Part shown: positions 33,415-44,122 of the stretch, in pieces
Position numbering within the stretch: position 1 is the first letter of the stretch
How the letters are laid out: each line of letters starts with the position of its first letter
Source of the DNA: Prevotella sp.
GTDB lineage: Bacteria > Bacteroidota > Bacteroidia > Bacteroidales > Bacteroidaceae
NCBI GenBank assembly: GCA_016291495.1
Contig: JAEEXI010000003.1
Span: 124,001-188,000, forward strand
Length of the DNA stretch: 64,000 nt
Direction of reading: 5' to 3'
The notes under the pieces: generated by a model
The model's input: only the letters and a program-made list of their open reading frames with translations
Told to the model about the DNA's origin: nothing
Database searches by the model: none
Program-made: the position numbers and the translations under genes

Positions 33415-35285
33415 AGAAAAACGAAGTAAACACATGGTCAGTCACCTGGGGAGTACTCATGGCTGTACTCTTCTCTGCGGCTGCCGCCTATTTAGGACTG
33501 AAAGTAGGACAAGTCTTTGAGGCCGCCATCCCTATTGCCATTATCGCTGTCGGTGTATCGGCCGCCGCCAAGCGCTCCAATGCCCTCCGCGAGAACGTCA
33601 TCATCCAAAGCATCGGAGCCTGTTCCGGAGCCGTCGTAGCCGGCGCCATCTTCACACTACCCGCCATCTATATCCTCCAGGCAAAATATCCGGAGATGTC
33701 GGCCGACTTTCTGAAAATCTTCATCGCCTCATTACTTGGTGGAGTCCTCGGCATCCTCTTCCTCATTCCCTTCCGCAAATATTTCGTAGAGGCACCCCAA
33801 GAGCAGTTTCCTTTCCCAGAGGCCACAGCCACCACACAAGTGCTGAAGAGTGGCAACGAAGGAGGCTCACAAGCCAAACCCCTGCTCTTTGCAGGTCTCA
33901 TTGGCGGACTCTACGACTTCATCGTTGCCACCTTCGGATGGTGGAACGAGAATGTCACCAGCCGGATGATACCTTTCGGAGATGATCTTGCGGAGAAAGC
34001 TAAGTTAGTATTTAAGAACAACACAGGAGCCGCCGTGTTGGGCTTGGGTTACATTATCGGGTTCCGTTATGCTTTAATCATCACCCTAGGCTCGTTGTTT
34101 GTCTGGTGGCTCGTTGTACCCGGCATGGCACTGATTTTCCCTGACACCGTTCTCAACCAATGGAATCCTGCCATCACAACAGCTGTCGGTGAGATGTCGC
34201 CAGAACAAATCTTCACGTCGTATGGCAAGTCTATTGGTATCGGGGCCATCGCCATGGCTGGTATTATCGGCATCATCAAGTCGTGGAGCGTCATCAAGAG
34301 TGCAGTAGGGCTTGCTGCGAAGGCTGGTGCTGCAACAGAACAGCAGCCTACACAACAACAAGACCTGCCTTTCAAGTTCATCGCTATAGCCTCTGTCATT
34401 ACCATCATCATTACCTTCCTCTTTTTCTGGTTTGGCGTGATGGACGGCAATCTGCTGTTTGCCGCCGTTGCCATCATCCTGACTGCCGTCATTGCCTTCC
34501 TGTTTACGACGGTAGCAGCCAATGCTATCGCTATTGTTGGTTCGAATCCTGTCAGCGGCATGACCTTAATGACCCTTATTCTTGCTTCCGTTGTGATGGT
34601 AGCCGTAGGATTGAAGGGGACTGGCGGTATGGTGGCAGCCCTCATCATGGGAGGTGTGGTATGTACAGCACTCTCCATGGCAGGCTCTTTCATTACCGAC
34701 TTGAAAATCGGTTATTGGACAGGCACACTTCCTAAGAAACAGGAGACGTGGAAATTCCTCGGTACCCTGGTATCTGCAGCTACTGTCGGTGGTGTGATGA
34801 TGCTACTCAACGAGACCTATGGTTTTGCCTCAGGAACGCTTGCTGCTCCACAGGCCAATGCCATGGCTGCCGTCATCGATCCCCTGATGAACGGTGTGGG
34901 TGCCCCTTGGATACTCTACACCATCGGTGCTGCCATCGCTATCGTCCTCACCCTCTGCAAAGTACCTGCCCTCGCCTTCGCCCTGGGTATGTTCATCCCC
35001 ATGGAACTCAACGTGCCCCTGGTCATTGGCGGAGCCATCAACTGGTATGTCACCACTCGCTCGAAAGATGAGACTGTCAACAAGCAACGTGGAGAAAAAG
35101 GCAACCTCATCGCGTCTGGCTTCATTGCCGGTGGTGCCTTGATGGGCGTCATCAGTGCATTGTTACGCTTTGGCGGCATTCAATTCGACTATGCGGAGTG
35201 GTGGAGCAATCCCCTGAGCGAACTGCTCTCGCTGGTAGCCTACCTCCTACTCATCACCTATTTCATCAAAGCCACAAAGAAATGA
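33411..35285 (+). CDS. OPT family oligopeptide transporter
   Basis: A 624-residue inner-membrane protein with about 14 hydrophobic helices. The ATG at 33411 is chosen because it overlaps the PatB stop and starts MKKNEVNTWSVTWGVLMAVL; the frame is open further upstream inside patB. Typical OPT motifs are SAAAAYLGLKVGQVFEAAIP (~18), the FPFPEATATTQVLKSG loop (~143), GSNPVSGMTLMTLILAS (~383) and a C-terminal GGAINWYV. Bacterial members import oligopeptides or metal chelates. The stop overlaps the GH28 start by 3 bp. Confidence 0.9.
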   Translation: MKKNEVNTWSVTWGVLMAVLFSAAAAYLGLKVGQVFEAAIPIAIIAVGVSAAAKRSNALRENVIIQSIGACSGAVVAGAIFTLPAIYILQAKYPEMSADFLKIFIASLLGGVLGILFLIPFRKYFVEAPQEQFPFPEATATTQVLKSGNEGGSQAKPLLFAGLIGGLYDFIVATFGWWNENVTSRMIPFGDDLAEKAKLVFKNNTGAAVLGLGYIIGFRYALIITLGSLFVWWLVVPGMALIFPDTVLNQWNPAITTAVGEMSPEQIFTSYGKSIGIGAIAMAGIIGIIKSWSVIKSAVGLAAKAGAATEQQPTQQQDLPFKFIAIASVITIIITFLFFWFGVMDGNLLFAAVAIILTAVIAFLFTTVAANAIAIVGSNPVSGMTLMTLILASVVMVAVGLKGTGGMVAALIMGGVVCTALSMAGSFITDLKIGYWTGTLPKKQETWKFLGTLVSAATVGGVMMLLNETYGFASGTLAAPQANAMAAVIDPLMNGVGAPWILYTIGAAIAIVLTLCKVPALAFALGMFIPMELNVPLVIGGAINWYVTTRSKDETVNKQRGEKGNLIASGFIAGGALMGVISALLRFGGIQFDYAEWWSNPLSELLSLVAYLLLITYFIKATKK

Positions 35286-36631
35286 GACTACTTCTCGCCG
35301 TCTTTCTGACACTGATAGCTTCCTGCTTACAAGCACGCGACTATCATATCCTTGACTTTGGGGCCAAAAACGACACCACTGTTCTCAGTACAAAAGCCAT
35401 ACAATCGGCCATAGACCTCTGTTCGAAAGAAGGGGGTGGAAGGGTAGTTTTCCCAGCAGGAAACTATAAGACAGGAACCCTGATTCTCAAAAACAATGTC
35501 TGTCTGCACCTTGAGTTAGGAGCGACCCTCTATGGATCAACAGATTTGAAAGACTACCAACGTATCAAATCAAGTTATGCCTCTTTGCGGACTCATACCG
35601 AAACCGTCCAGCTTATCTATGCCGACTCCGTAGAGAATGTCGTCATTGACGGTTACGGAACCATTGACGGACAAGGTCGGGTTTTCCCTAAGCTCTCATG
35701 GAACGATGAGGGGATTACACGTCCCCATTTACTACGTTTCATTCAGAGTCGCAATATCACCATCAAAGACATTACACTGAAGAACAGCGGTTGCTGGATG
35801 CAGCATTATCTTGCCTGTGACCGCTTACGGCTGGAAGGTCTGAAGATTACCAACCGTAACAACTATAATAACGACGCCCTCGACCTCGACGGCTGTCACG
35901 ACGTCATTGTCAGCAATCTGCTCTGCGATTCTGACGACGACGGCATCACCCTTAAAAGCACGTCACCCCGTCTCTGCGAGGACATCACCATTCAAAACTG
36001 TGTAGTATCCAGCCATTGCAATGCCGTCAAACTTGGAACGGAAACCAATGGAGGTTTCCGCAACATCAACATTCGCGGTATCGTGGTAAAACCCAGTTCC
36101 GACCAGAAAGAGAAATTCTTCGGACAGTGGATTGGGACCTCTGCTCTCTCCTTGGAGATTGTCGATGGTGGAATCATGGAGAACGTCAATGTCTCTGATA
36201 TGACAGTTAGAGGTACAGAGTCACCCATTTTCGTACGTCTGGCACATCGAGGCAGAGGCTATACCTTTACCAACAGCACAGACAAACCAGATTCTGTCAC
36301 CAGCATAGGACGTATGCAAGGTATCTATATTAATAATGTACGCATAAAAGATGCTGGCTCTTATGGATGCAGCATCACAGGAATACCTGGTCACCCCGTA
36401 GAGGATATCCACGTGTCTAATATCAGCATTCACCACAAAGGTGGTATGTCCAAGACGGAAACACTTACTGATGAAAAGATTGCAGAATATCCTGAAGCTA
36501 CGATGTGGGGCCCCCTGCCAGCCAAAGGTTTCTTTGTACGCCATGCTCGTGGCGTTCATTTCGACAAAGTGGAGACATCTACTACCAATCCCGATTCCCG
36601 GCCTGAGTTTGTACAAGAAGACGTAGAATAA
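35282..36631 (+). CDS. GH28 family polygalacturonase-like glycosidase
   Basis: A 449-residue secreted protein. The ATG at 35282 opens a signal peptide (MRLLLAVFLTLIASCLQA); a longer upstream frame lies inside the OPT gene. The mature protein starts DYHILDFGAKNDTT, the usual pectin-lyase-fold opening. GH28 catalytic segments are seen as NNDALDLDGC (~200), CDSDDDGITLKS (~218, Asp pair) and SSHCNAVKLGTE (~243). It should hydrolyse galacturonic-acid or rhamnogalacturonan linkages in the periplasm. It converges on the GH95-GH43 gene with a 2-bp gap. Confidence 0.88.
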   Translation: MRLLLAVFLTLIASCLQARDYHILDFGAKNDTTVLSTKAIQSAIDLCSKEGGGRVVFPAGNYKTGTLILKNNVCLHLELGATLYGSTDLKDYQRIKSSYASLRTHTETVQLIYADSVENVVIDGYGTIDGQGRVFPKLSWNDEGITRPHLLRFIQSRNITIKDITLKNSGCWMQHYLACDRLRLEGLKITNRNNYNNDALDLDGCHDVIVSNLLCDSDDDGITLKSTSPRLCEDITIQNCVVSSHCNAVKLGTETNGGFRNINIRGIVVKPSSDQKEKFFGQWIGTSALSLEIVDGGIMENVNVSDMTVRGTESPIFVRLAHRGRGYTFTNSTDKPDSVTSIGRMQGIYINNVRIKDAGSYGCSITGIPGHPVEDIHVSNISIHHKGGMSKTETLTDEKIAEYPEATMWGPLPAKGFFVRHARGVHFDKVETSTTNPDSRPEFVQEDVE

Positions 36632-36633
36632 TT

Positions 36634-37692
36634 TTAACGCAGAATATCGTATTGGAAGTGGTCAAAATGGACTGTTTGGCTACTTCCTTTTGTATGATAG
36701 GCATAAAGACCAACACGAATACCTTTCCAATAGCCCTCACACATAGGGAAAAAGTCTGACAGATCAATAAATTGATGACCGTCAAGGCTATAAGAGAAAC
36801 GGTGACGATTAGTATGATTATCAATAGTGACACGAAGCCAAATCTGATTCGCTTTACAACGTTTGACAAGGGTATAATGACCACCTTCCTCTGTATAGAT
36901 ACCATCTTCGGAGAGACCTATACCACGGAACTGTTTTCCTGTAAAGGCAAGTCCTGCACGAAGCCCCTCGGTCTGATGGGCACGCAACAATAGGGTGGCT
37001 TGACTCTCATAGCCCATCACCTTCTGGGTAAGCATATTGCGACACGCTTTCAAAGAGTCAGCAGAAAGGGTATGAAGCGTCAATGAACCAGGATATTCTG
37101 CGAGACTCCAATGACTATCCACAGGATTATGGCACCACTGCCACTGCAGTCCGAGTTCGCTACCTTCAAAATCATCAGAGGTTGCAGGTAAAAATGGCTT
37201 GGTATTGGGAAAGGGGGTTGTCCATACTGCAACAGGTTCTCCTATTCCATTTCCATCATAATCCACACCCATGAGAGGCCAATCATCCACCCATCGGACT
37301 GGTTGCAGATGAAGAACACGTCCATTGGGTGTTGTAGACTGGAAATGGTAGAACCACCACTGTCCGTCAGGCGTATTTACCAAAGCTCCTTGATGAGGTC
37401 CATTGATTTTGGTAGAGCCCTGTTCTAAAACTATCTTACGTTCATATGGACCATAGATACTACGAGAGCGAAGGACAGTCTGCCAACCATGCCCAACCCC
37501 TCCTTCTGGAATAATCAAGTAATACCAACCATGACGCTTCAACCATTTGGTTCCTTCTGCGACAGGTCCCTCATAGACAGTTACACCATCGTCTAATAAC
37601 TGACGACCATCTGGTGACATCTTATGTACGATAATGGGACCGGCACGATGACGGCTACGTCCTAAGTATGCGTTGCCGTCGTCATCCCAAAA
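36634..37692 (-). CDS. C-terminal part of the GH95-GH43 fusion, displaced by a frameshift
   Basis: About 352 codons in the frame next to that of the upstream part. It continues the GH43 domain exactly where the other frame breaks: [19 protein letters not shown] follows WEDPCPF. It includes [20 protein letters not shown] with the expected catalytic Glu, [18 protein letters not shown], and a C-terminal beta-sandwich (~190-350, [14 protein letters not shown] and [17 protein letters not shown]) of the GH43_C2 type. It has no signal peptide or start of its own in the homologous part. It should be read together with 37662-40574. Confidence 0.8.
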   Translation of the reverse strand, partial: FWDDDGNAYLGRSRHRAGPIIVHKMSPDGRQLLDDGVTVYEGPVAEGTKWLKRHGWYYLIIPEGGVGHGWQTVLRSRSIYGPYERKIVLEQGSTKINGPHQGALVNTPDGQWWFYHFQSTTPNGRVLHLQPVRWVDDWPLMGVDYDGNGIGEPVAVWTTPFPNTKPFLPATSDDFEGSELGLQWQWCHNPVDSHWSLAEYPGSLTLHTLSADSLKACRNMLTQKVMGYESQATLLLRAHQTEGLRAGLAFTGKQFRGIGLSEDGIYTEEGGHYTLVKRCKANQIWLRVTIDNHTNRHRFSYSLDGHQFIDLSDFFPMCEGYWKGIRVGLYAYHTKGSSQTVHFDHFQYDILR

Positions 37693-40574
37693 GGGCAGGG
37701 ATCCTCCCATTTGGCAATGTCCTTCACCTGATATAAAGGCTCCCAAGGACCTGTTGCCTCTTTGGCTTTCGTCATCAGCAACCCCTCATCTGGAGTGCAT
37801 ACATATATCCAGAAATTCCCGTCATGATAACGGATAGAAGGTGCCCATGCTCCTCCTGCATAATGAGAATTGGTATCCCATCCAGGAAAGTCCATACGGT
37901 GATATACTTGGCTACATAACCGCCAGTTGACCATATCGGAAGATTCCAATACCTGCATACCCAACCAATGGAAGTCACTCGCCACCATATAATATTTCTC
38001 ACCTACGCGAATGACATCCGGATCAGAATAATCTGCATGAAGTAACGGGTTCATATAAGTGCCGTTTCCTTGGTCGCCCCAGTCTAAACGACTGATATCT
38101 GTAGAAGGCTTCACCAGATAAGTCTGTCCTGCTTGTGTGTCAAGGTCGTACTCGTAGACTTTACGGACAATAAGTGAAGGATGTTTTTCAAGTTCGTCTG
38201 AAAAAATAGGCTGCTTGATTTCTGCGGGAGCATACAAGGCATTCGGACATGCGCCCTTTGCCTCTCTTAAACCCTTACCTGTCAACGGGACGTAGGAGCG
38301 GAGACGAAGGATGCCTCCGATGGTGGAGAGAATTTCAGCCTGTTGCAGGATGCCTCCTTTCCACTGCATGTTGACTTCGAAACCACCACGGGCGCACAAG
38401 CCTTTTACACGTCCTTCAGACCAGAGGTCGGGGAGAGCTGGCAGCAGATGAACGGCTCCGTCATGACTCTGTAACAGCATCTCAGCAATGCCTGCGGCAC
38501 ATCCGAAGTTTCCGTCAATTTGGAAAGGTGGATGTGCATCGAAGAGGTTCGGATAGGTACGTCCGTCGGGATATTCACGCATCATCCTGTCGTTAGGTAA
38601 CAGATGCAGCATGTTGGAAAGGATGCGGAAGGCATGATTACCATCCAGCATACGTGCCCAGAAGTTTATCTTCCAACCCAAGCTCCATCCTGTCGCCATA
38701 TCACCACGTTGGTTCAGAGTATTTGCAGCAGCGGCAAAGAGGTCAGGATGACTATATGGAGAAATCTGGTTCGAGGGATAAAGGCCATAGAGATGCGAGA
38801 TATGACGATGCTCGTCTTTGGGGTCATCACCATCTTGCAACCACTCCTGCAGTTGTCCGTAACGACCTATCTGCATAGGAGGCAACTGACTGATAGTTTG
38901 CTGGAGTTTCTGGGCGTAAGCCTCATCATTCTCTCCAATGACACGCATAGCCTTCAACGTATTCGACAAGACATCAAAGACAATTTGGTTATCCATCGTG
39001 GAACCTGCTGTTACCGTCGTGCGTTTACCCTTCGGACCGTGTTCTGGTGATACGGTAGGAACGGTCATCAACCATCCATATTGTGGATGACGTTGCATAT
39101 AGTCTATCAGGAAGTCTGCTGCGCCTTTCATCACGGGATAGTTCTCGCGCAGGAACTCCTTGTCGCCTGTAAACAGATAGTGTTGCCACAAATGTGTCGT
39201 CAACCACGCTCCACCAGTGGGGAACATTCCCCATGTGGTGCCGTCAACAGGGCCGACAATGCGCCAGAGATCTGTGTTATGATGAGCCACCCAGCCGCCA
39301 CAGCCGTACATCGTTTGTGCGGTCACTGCACCTGTATGACTCAGGTCGCGAATCATTGAAAACAAGGGTTGCTGTGTCTCTGCGAGATTACCCACCAAAG
39401 CAGGCCAATAGTTCATCTCAGCATTGATGTTAATGGTGTATTTAGAATCCCATGGTGCATTGAGCTTATCGTTCCATACCCCTTGCAGGTTGGCAGGCTG
39501 TCCTCCCGGCTGAGAGGAAGAGATGAGCAGATAACGTCCGTACTGGAACATCAGTGCCACCATACCCCAGTCCTTGCTACCTACAAAATGAGCCAGACGC
39601 TCATCGGTGGGAAGGTTAGAGGCATCCTCTCCGCCTAAAAAGAGACTTACACGCTGGTACTGCTCCTGGTATTTCTTCAGATGCTCCTTCAGCAACTGCT
39701 TATACGCCTTGCCCTTAACGCCAGTCAACGTCTGATTGTTCTTCTTCACAGGGTTACCGCTGATGTCGTGATAGTTCACGTAGTTGGTGGCGGCGGTGAT
39801 ATAGAGCGTCGCAGTAGTGGCGTCGTCCACTGCTATCGACGTTGCCTTATGCTCTATTTTACCGTCGGACTCTACCAGGATGCGGCACTCGGCTTTCAAA
39901 CCAGCCTTGATGCCTTCCTGCTCCACACCGTCAACAACGGCAGCCAGTTCGTTGACTCGACCGTTGATGCCTTCGTGCTCGAAAACCGAAAAGACCTGTG
40001 CATTCAGCTGACTGTCGAAACTCATGTCGAACTCCAACTCTCCTTTCTTCGAGGCTTCCAGTCGTACGATGATGACATTATCTGCCTGTGACGCAAAGAT
40101 GGTACGCACATATTTCACGCCATCCACCTCGTAGGTCGTGGTGTTCAGCGCATTGCTGAGGTTCAGTTCACGACGGTAATTCTTAGGCTTCGCATCGCTA
40201 TCATAGTCGAACTTGAGTTTCAGACTACCCAACGGCAGGAAACGCATGCCGTGAGGGCCTTTGAAGAAGTATTTGTCGATGATGGCATGTGCCTCCTCTT
40301 CCTTACCTTCGAAGATCAGGTCACGCACCTCTTGCAGATGCGCCTTCGCCTCCGGGCTGTTGTTATTGTGTGGTGAACCGCTCCAAAACGTTTCTTCGTT
40401 CAGTTGTATGGTCTCATCATCGGTCTCTCCATACACCATCGCACCAAGATGCGAGTTGCCGATGGGCAACGCCTCCAACCAGTCGGTGGCCGGCTTATTG
40501 TACCATAGTTTCTCTTGTGCCTGGGCTGTGCACAATGTGGCGGATAACAATAGGGTTGACAGAAATTTTTTCAT
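37662..40574 (-). CDS. GH95 family glycosidase fused to the N-terminal part of a GH43 domain (interrupted by frameshift)
   Basis: 970 residues in this frame. Signal peptide 1-19. Residues ~22-790 are a GH95 alpha-fucosidase/alpha-L-galactosidase: [81 protein letters not shown] and [19 protein letters not shown]. From ~855 a GH43 domain starts ([20 protein letters not shown] with catalytic Asp; [18 protein letters not shown]) and is cut at WEDPCPFGM by a frameshift; the rest is at 36634-37692. The intact protein would be ~1313 residues. It probably trims fucose/galactose and arabinose or xylose from pectin side chains with the nearby GH28. It starts 4 bp after the S41 gene. Confidence 0.88.
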   Translation of the reverse strand: MKKFLSTLLLSATLCTAQAQEKLWYNKPATDWLEALPIGNSHLGAMVYGETDDETIQLNEETFWSGSPHNNNSPEAKAHLQEVRDLIFEGKEEEAHAIIDKYFFKGPHGMRFLPLGSLKLKFDYDSDAKPKNYRRELNLSNALNTTTYEVDGVKYVRTIFASQADNVIIVRLEASKKGELEFDMSFDSQLNAQVFSVFEHEGINGRVNELAAVVDGVEQEGIKAGLKAECRILVESDGKIEHKATSIAVDDATTATLYITAATNYVNYHDISGNPVKKNNQTLTGVKGKAYKQLLKEHLKKYQEQYQRVSLFLGGEDASNLPTDERLAHFVGSKDWGMVALMFQYGRYLLISSSQPGGQPANLQGVWNDKLNAPWDSKYTININAEMNYWPALVGNLAETQQPLFSMIRDLSHTGAVTAQTMYGCGGWVAHHNTDLWRIVGPVDGTTWGMFPTGGAWLTTHLWQHYLFTGDKEFLRENYPVMKGAADFLIDYMQRHPQYGWLMTVPTVSPEHGPKGKRTTVTAGSTMDNQIVFDVLSNTLKAMRVIGENDEAYAQKLQQTISQLPPMQIGRYGQLQEWLQDGDDPKDEHRHISHLYGLYPSNQISPYSHPDLFAAAANTLNQRGDMATGWSLGWKINFWARMLDGNHAFRILSNMLHLLPNDRMMREYPDGRTYPNLFDAHPPFQIDGNFGCAAGIAEMLLQSHDGAVHLLPALPDLWSEGRVKGLCARGGFEVNMQWKGGILQQAEILSTIGGILRLRSYVPLTGKGLREAKGACPNALYAPAEIKQPIFSDELEKHPSLIVRKVYEYDLDTQAGQTYLVKPSTDISRLDWGDQGNGTYMNPLLHADYSDPDVIRVGEKYYMVASDFHWLGMQVLESSDMVNWRLCSQVYHRMDFPGWDTNSHYAGGAWAPSIRYHDGNFWIYVCTPDEGLLMTKAKEATGPWEPLYQVKDIAKWEDPCPFGMTTATHT
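37689..37692 (-). other. Probable 1-bp deletion in a homopolymer run
   Basis: The coding strand reads CCT TTT GGG ATG where CCT TTT TGG GAT GAC would restore the conserved GH43 sequence PFWDDDGN. A run of four T in place of five explains the shift. It may be genuine, programmed slippage, or a read/assembly error. Confidence 0.75.
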
Positions 40575-40578
40575 AGCT

Positions 40579-42159
40579 TTAATTTTTCATCAGTTCAAGG
40601 GCACGCCGTACGATGTCGTTCGTCTCGTTTATGATGTCAAAATATTGACTGGTCTCCCACAGGTCACGTGCCACCAGCGCTTTGAGTTGCAGCCGCAGAT
40701 AAGGCAGTGTCTGCTGCAGTTCTGCGTCATCCTTGGGCTTGATGTTCTGCTTTTCCGCCTCAGCTAGAATAGCGTCTGTCACCGACTGGGGAATTTCAAA
40801 CGACTGTTTAAAGCGTGAGAAGGTAGTATATTTCTTCTTTAACTGCTTACGATGCTGGTCGACATAGCGCAGACTGGCATTGATGATATAGGAGCGGGCA
40901 GAAAGTTCACGATGGAAGCGGGTATATTTCGTAGTATCGAGCGGTACGTAATAGTCGGGCATGACACCGCCTCCGCCATACACCGTCCGATGCTCCTTTA
41001 GCGTGTAGTATTTCAGGGAATCAGCAAAATGGATGCTGTCGGCGTGCATCAGTTCCCCACTCTTCAGGCGGTTCAGCACGTCTCTCGCATAGTCGCTGGC
41101 TTTTCCTTTCTCGTAGGGCTTCTGGATACAGCGTCCTGAGGGTGTATAGTAATGCGAAACCGTCAGACGGATCATTGAACCGTCGGGCAACTCTATGGGT
41201 CTCTGAACTAGTCCTTTACCATAGGTACGACGCCCCACTACGATGCCACGGTCATGGTCCTGTATGGCTCCTGTCACTATCTCCGCTGCCGAAGCAGAAT
41301 AGCTGTCTACCAAGACGATGACCTTCCCCTGCTCAAAGAGTCCGTTGCCTTGCGCCCTATAGTCATTACGGGGAGCACGGCGACCTTGTGTATATACGAT
41401 AAGGTCGTCCTTATGCAAAAACTCGTTGGCAATAGCAACGGCAGCCTGAAGATAACCGCCGCCGTTCTCCTGAAGGTCGAGAATCAGTGTCTGCATTCCC
41501 TCGCCTGTCAGTTTCATCATGCTCTGACAAAACTCCTCGTGCGTCTGGGCCCCAAAACTGCCAATACGGATATACCCTACACTCGGGCGAATCATATAGA
41601 CGGCATCTATCGACTTGACAGGTATTTTGTCACGGACGATGACAAAACGAAGGGTATCGGCAATGCCGCGCCGAACGATGCCTAAGCGTACCTTCGTACC
41701 TTTCGGACCACGCAGACGACGCATGATTTCTTCTTTCGGCATCGATACACCGGCTATCGTAGTGTCGTTCACATAGACAATGCGGTCGCCCGCTAAAATA
41801 CCGCGTTTTTCTGAAGGGCCTCCCACCACAGGCTGAACGACCAACAGGGTATCTTCCACCATGTTAAACTGAACGCCAATGCCCTCAAAATTGCCTTGCA
41901 GGGGCTCGTTGGCAGCCTTTACCTCTTTGGCCGTCATATAACTGCTGTGCGGATCGAGTTTTTCTATCATTCCCCGGATGCCGTCTTCCACGAGTCGTAC
42001 TTCGTCCACACTGTCCACATAGAGACTATTGATGGCCATTTCTGCTATCTGTAGTTTCCGCATAGGACTATCCTCGCCCATGTTGATGCGGATTTGGGCG
42101 GTCAGTGGTAACAGGCAAAAAGCAAAAAGCAAAAAGCAAAAAGTGGTTCTCCTACTCAT
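40579..42159 (-). CDS. S41 family carboxy-terminal processing protease
   Basis: A 526-residue CtpA-type periplasmic protease. It has a signal peptide (1-21), a PDZ domain (~75-165, [31 protein letters not shown]) and an S41 catalytic domain with the Ser in [11 protein letters not shown] (~287) and the Lys in [10 protein letters not shown] (~311). It degrades or trims envelope proteins at the C terminus. The hydrophobic core of the signal peptide is coded by a heptamer array (42114-42148). Its start overlaps the parE stop by 8 bp. Confidence 0.9.
   Translation of the reverse strand: MSRRTTFCFLLFAFCLLPLTAQIRINMGEDSPMRKLQIAEMAINSLYVDSVDEVRLVEDGIRGMIEKLDPHSSYMTAKEVKAANEPLQGNFEGIGVQFNMVEDTLLVVQPVVGGPSEKRGILAGDRIVYVNDTTIAGVSMPKEEIMRRLRGPKGTKVRLGIVRRGIADTLRFVIVRDKIPVKSIDAVYMIRPSVGYIRIGSFGAQTHEEFCQSMMKLTGEGMQTLILDLQENGGGYLQAAVAIANEFLHKDDLIVYTQGRRAPRNDYRAQGNGLFEQGKVIVLVDSYSASAAEIVTGAIQDHDRGIVVGRRTYGKGLVQRPIELPDGSMIRLTVSHYYTPSGRCIQKPYEKGKASDYARDVLNRLKSGELMHADSIHFADSLKYYTLKEHRTVYGGGGVMPDYYVPLDTTKYTRFHRELSARSYIINASLRYVDQHRKQLKKKYTTFSRFKQSFEIPQSVTDAILAEAEKQNIKPKDDAELQQTLPYLRLQLKALVARDLWETSQYFDIINETNDIVRRALELMKN
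42114..42148 (-). repeat. Heptamer array encoding the signal peptide of the S41 protease
   Basis: Plus strand GGCAAAA AGCAAAA, AGCAAAA AGCAAAA and AGTGGTT. Three perfect AGCAAAA units make this the most uniform array. The coding strand reads [15 protein letters not shown]. Confidence 0.9.
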
Positions 42160-44119
42160 ATTCTTCCTCCTCGGGCCGGTCTTCCTCGATGACGAGGTTG
42201 TCGATGATGAAATTCTGACGCTCCATGGTGTTCTTTCCCATATAGTAGTCGAGCAGTTTCTGCACTTGGTCGGTCTTATGGAGGGTTACTTGTTCGAGCC
42301 GCATATCAGGACCTATGAAGCCTGCAAACTCTTCGGGGCTGATCTCGCCGAGTCCTTTGAAGCGTGTAATCTCGGGATCGGGTCCCAGTTCCTGAATGGC
42401 TTTCTGCCGCTCTTCGTCGCTATAGCAGTAGCGGGTGAGGAAGTCGCTTTTGGCTTTTGGCGATTGGCTGTTGGCCTTCTTTGCATCGTCGCCGGCCAGA
42501 ACCTGCTTGTTTTTGATCTTGGTACGTCGGTTGCGCACGCGGAAGAGGGGGGTCTGGAGCACATAGACGTGTCCTTTCTTGACGAGTTCGGGGAAGAACT
42601 GGAGGAAGAAGGTGATGGTAAGCAGTCGGATGTGCATGCCGTCGACGTCGGCATCGGTGGCTACGATGACTTTGTTGTAGCGCAGGGTGTCGAGTCCTTC
42701 TTCAATGTCAAGCGCTGCCTGCAGGAGGTTGAACTCCTCGTTCTCGTAAACCACCTTCTTGGTGAGTCCGAAGGAGTTGAGGGGTTTGCCGCGCAGCGAG
42801 AAGACGGCCTGTGTGTTGACGTCGCGACTCTTGGTGATGCTGCCGCTGGCGGAGTCGCCCTCGGTAATGAAGATGCACGACTCCTCTTTGCGGTCGCTCT
42901 TCACGTCGCTGAAGTGGATGCGGCAGTCGCGCAGCTTACGGTTGTGCAGATTGGCTTTCTTGGCCCGTTCGCGCGCCAGTTTGGTGACGCCCGCCATGGC
43001 CTTGCGCTCTCGCTCCGTCTCCTTGATTTTCTGTTCCAGCACCTCCACCACATCGGTGTGGATATGCAGATAGTTGTCGACCTCCTGCTTGATGAAGTCG
43101 CCCACGTACTTGTTGATGCTCACGCCGTCGGGCGACATGGTGGTGGAGCCGAGCTTGATCTTGGTCTGGCTCTCGAAGATGGGTTCTTCGACGTTGATGG
43201 AGATGGCAGCGACGATGCCGGAACGGATGTCGCCGTATTCGTATTTGTTGAAAAACTCCTTGATGGTCCGTGCGATATGCTCCTTGAAGGCGCTCTGGTG
43301 GGTGCCGCCCTGAGTGGTATGCTGGCCGTTGACGAAGGAGTAATACTCCTCACCGTATTGGTTGGCATGCGTAAAGGCAATCTCTATGTCGTCGCCCTGC
43401 AGATGAACGATGGGGTAGAGGGCGTCGTTCGTCATACGGTCTTTCAGCAAATCCTCCAGTCCGTGGCGTGAGAGGATGCGTCGGCCGTTATACATGATGG
43501 TCAGTCCGATGTTCAGATAGGTATAGTTGCGAAGCATATTCTCGACTATCTCGTCGTGGAACTGGTAGTTCTGGAACTTCGTGTCGTCGGGCTTGAAAAA
43601 GATGTAGGTACCGCTTTCGTCCTGCGACGGCTCCGTCACATCGCTGATAAGCTCACCACACTCGAAGACGGCCTTGCGCACCTTACCGTCGCGATAGCTG
43701 TGCACCTCGAAACGGCTGCTCAGCGCATTGACCGCCTTGACGCCCACGCCGTTCAGTCCGATGGATTTCTTGAAGGCCTTCGAGTCGAACTTACCACTGG
43801 TGTTCAGGATGCTCACCGACTCTATGAGCTTGCCTTGGGGGATACCTCGCCCGTAGTCGCGGACGGAGATGCACAGGTTGTCCTCTACCGTCACCTCGAT
43901 ACGGTCGCCAGCTTTCATCTTGAACTCGTCTATCGAATTGTCGAACACCTCCTTCAACAGTACATAGATACCGTCTTCCGCCGACGAGCCGTCGCCCAAG
44001 CGTCCGATATACATGCCGGGACGCAGGCGGATATGCTGTAAACCCGTCAGCGTCTGGATATTCCCCTCGTCATACTCTACTGGTTGATTCTGTGCTGTAA
44101 TGTCTTTCTCTTCTGCCAT
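42152..44119 (-). CDS. parE: DNA topoisomerase IV subunit B (Bacteroidota type)
   Basis: A 655-residue type IIA topoisomerase ATPase subunit. GHKL motifs are [11 protein letters not shown] (~58), [12 protein letters not shown] (~92) and the ATP lid [12 protein letters not shown] (~122). The TOPRIM domain has EGDSASGSI (~425) and [12 protein letters not shown] (~492). ParE is favoured over GyrB by the [12 protein letters not shown] type sequence of Bacteroidota; GyrB remains possible. A heptamer array adds [12 protein letters not shown] (~547-559) between [11 protein letters not shown] and [13 protein letters not shown]. It sits 3 bp after the GNAT gene and overlaps the S41 gene. Confidence 0.85.
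   Translation of the reverse strand: MAEEKDITAQNQPVEYDEGNIQTLTGLQHIRLRPGMYIGRLGDGSSAEDGIYVLLKEVFDNSIDEFKMKAGDRIEVTVEDNLCISVRDYGRGIPQGKLIESVSILNTSGKFDSKAFKKSIGLNGVGVKAVNALSSRFEVHSYRDGKVRKAVFECGELISDVTEPSQDESGTYIFFKPDDTKFQNYQFHDEIVENMLRNYTYLNIGLTIMYNGRRILSRHGLEDLLKDRMTNDALYPIVHLQGDDIEIAFTHANQYGEEYYSFVNGQHTTQGGTHQSAFKEHIARTIKEFFNKYEYGDIRSGIVAAISINVEEPIFESQTKIKLGSTTMSPDGVSINKYVGDFIKQEVDNYLHIHTDVVEVLEQKIKETERERKAMAGVTKLARERAKKANLHNRKLRDCRIHFSDVKSDRKEESCIFITEGDSASGSITKSRDVNTQAVFSLRGKPLNSFGLTKKVVYENEEFNLLQAALDIEEGLDTLRYNKVIVATDADVDGMHIRLLTITFFLQFFPELVKKGHVYVLQTPLFRVRNRRTKIKNKQVLAGDDAKKANSQSPKAKSDFLTRYCYSDEERQKAIQELGPDPEITRFKGLGEISPEEFAGFIGPDMRLEQVTLHKTDQVQKLLDYYMGKNTMERQNFIIDNLVIEEDRPEEEEYE
42445..42479 (-). 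repeat. Heptamer array inside parE
   Basis: Plus strand GCTTTTG GCTTTTG, GCGATTG GCTGTTG and GCCTTCT, 5 units. It encodes [10 protein letters not shown] in the linker following the TOPRIM region. Confidence 0.85.
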
Positions 44120-44122
44120 ATC

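Noticed and set aside
42029..43471. 480-codon plus-strand open frame opposite parE
   Set aside because: It is antisense to a clearly conserved gene; its valine/leucine/glycine-rich translation is the usual by-product of the codon bias of the real gene.
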